Below, piece after piece: positions 4,590-5,239 of a DNA stretch of 5,239 nucleotides (positions within the stretch are counted from its first letter, which is position 1; each line of letters opens with the position of its first letter). Below the pieces are notes generated by a model. That model worked only from the letters and a program-made list of their open reading frames with translations, did not search any database and was not told the origin of the DNA. Origin of the DNA: Candidatus Methanoperedens sp. (GTDB lineage: Archaea; Halobacteriota; Methanosarcinia; Methanosarcinales; Methanoperedenaceae); assembly GCA_027460605.1 (NCBI GenBank), contig JAPZAN010000283.1:1-5239 (forward strand), written 5' to 3'. A program made the position numbers and the translations under genes.

Positions 4590-5239
4590 ATGGGAAATAC
4601 AGTTGAAGTTTCACATATATCAAAATCGTTTAACGGACAGTCGGTAGTTAAGAATATATCTTTTGATATCGCGCCTGGCGAGGTATTCGGCCTGATAGGA
4701 CCAAATGGAGCGGGTAAAACCACCATAATACGCATGCTTCTTGATATAATAAAGCCGGATTCAGGTGAAATAAGAATCCTGGATGCCCTGCTTTCTGAGA
4801 GAACAAAAGACAGGATAGGCTATCTTCCTGAAGAACGGGGCATGTATCGGAGGCTGACAGTTATGGACACTCTCGTATATCTTGGCGCACTGAAGAATAA
4901 ACACAGCAAGGAGAGGGCGCTGGAACTCCTTGAGAAAATGGAAATGGTTTCGCATAAGGATAAGAAAATCTCAGAACTGAGCAAAGGCATGGCGCAGAAA
5001 ATCCAGATCATTGCTGCGATTATCCATGACCCGGAATTCGTAATTCTTGATGAGCCTTTTAGCGGTCTTGACCCTGTAAACATGAAGCTTGTTAAAGACC
5101 TGATACTTGAACTTGGCAAAGAGGGAAAAACCATACTCATCAGCACCCATATGATGGATCAGGTGGAGCGTATGTGCGACAGGATATTCATGATAAACAA
5201 GGGAAGCGGAGTGCTGTATGGCAGTATAGGCGAGATAAA
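4590..5239 (+). CDS. ABC transporter ATP-binding protein (ABC-2/NatA-YhaQ type), 3' end outside window
   Basis: The first 216 residues of a cytoplasmic ATPase subunit; the frame is still open at the right edge. The nucleotide-binding domain is essentially complete: Walker A GPNGAGKTT (37-45), Q-loop region GYLPEERGMY (77-86), signature LSKGMAQK (130-137), Walker B VILDEP (151-156), D-loop SGLDP (158-162) and H-loop His187. The usual Q-loop glutamine is replaced in LPEERG, and the signature is LSKG rather than LSGG. Both features are familiar from NatA/YhaQ-like ATPases of ABC-2 exporters, which often have a further C-terminal DUF4162 region; that part would lie beyond the window. It should drive an ABC-2 permease, most likely encoded next. 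The start is fixed by AGGAGGAT at 4577. Being in the same direction 36 nt after the regulator, it is probably part of the operon. The substrate cannot be inferred. Confidence 0.92.
   Translation, partial: MGNTVEVSHISKSFNGQSVVKNISFDIAPGEVFGLIGPNGAGKTTIIRMLLDIIKPDSGEIRILDALLSERTKDRIGYLPEERGMYRRLTVMDTLVYLGALKNKHSKERALELLEKMEMVSHKDKKISELSKGMAQKIQIIAAIIHDPEFVILDEPFSGLDPVNMKLVKDLILELGKEGKTILISTHMMDQVERMCDRIFMINKGSGVLYGSIGEI

Noticed and set aside
4241..5146. Minus-strand open frames 4241-4735, 4761-4955 and 4820-5146
   Set aside because: They are antisense to the XRE regulator and the ABC ATPase, both of which carry full sets of family motifs.

Overview
The window looks like an archaeal, probably euryarchaeal, chromosome. 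Transcription signals are of the TATA/BRE type and Shine-Dalgarno sequences are of the GGTGAT kind. The left-hand gene is a large zinc-ribbon/PUA/PAPS-reductase/ferredoxin fusion of a type I associate with methanogens and their relatives. A Methanosarcinales or ANME-2d-like source is my guess and is not proven. There are eight protein genes, one of them cut by the right edge. I see no RNA gene, CRISPR array or insertion sequence.

Left part (1-2083, minus strand): a short non-coding flank, then one 653-residue gene for a sulfonucleotide-reductase-like enzyme. It carries the CC-X~80-CXXC iron-sulfur signature of APS reductases and a C-terminal 2[4Fe-4S] ferredoxin, but no ECGLH-type catalytic tail.

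Middle (2084-2320): a divergent, AT-rich intergenic region. It holds a strong candidate archaeal promoter for the rightward genes, two direct copies of AGTGATATAT flanking and touching the TATA box, and an isolated inverted repeat.

Right part (2321-5239, plus strand): a tight operon of five small membrane proteins, a 64-residue XRE-family (YozG-like) regulator and an ABC ATPase. Four of the membrane proteins are DUF2178-like, with four membrane segments and a DER(T/S) motif in the cytoplasmic loop. The fifth is a shorter, divergent member without the motif. Neighbouring genes are joined by ATGA or TGATG overlaps or by gaps of a few bases. The C-terminal codons for Lys-Lys-Gly-Asp/Glu double as the ribosome binding site of the next gene. 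Between the first two membrane genes a 30-nt segment is repeated with a 67-nt, frame-changing offset, which gives the first protein an unrelated tail.

My reading is a self-regulated membrane module: the XRE protein probably controls the 2258-2265 promoter, the DUF2178 paralogues act together in the membrane, and the ATPase pairs with an ABC-2 permease expected just outside the window. The substrate or stress it responds to cannot be told from the sequence.
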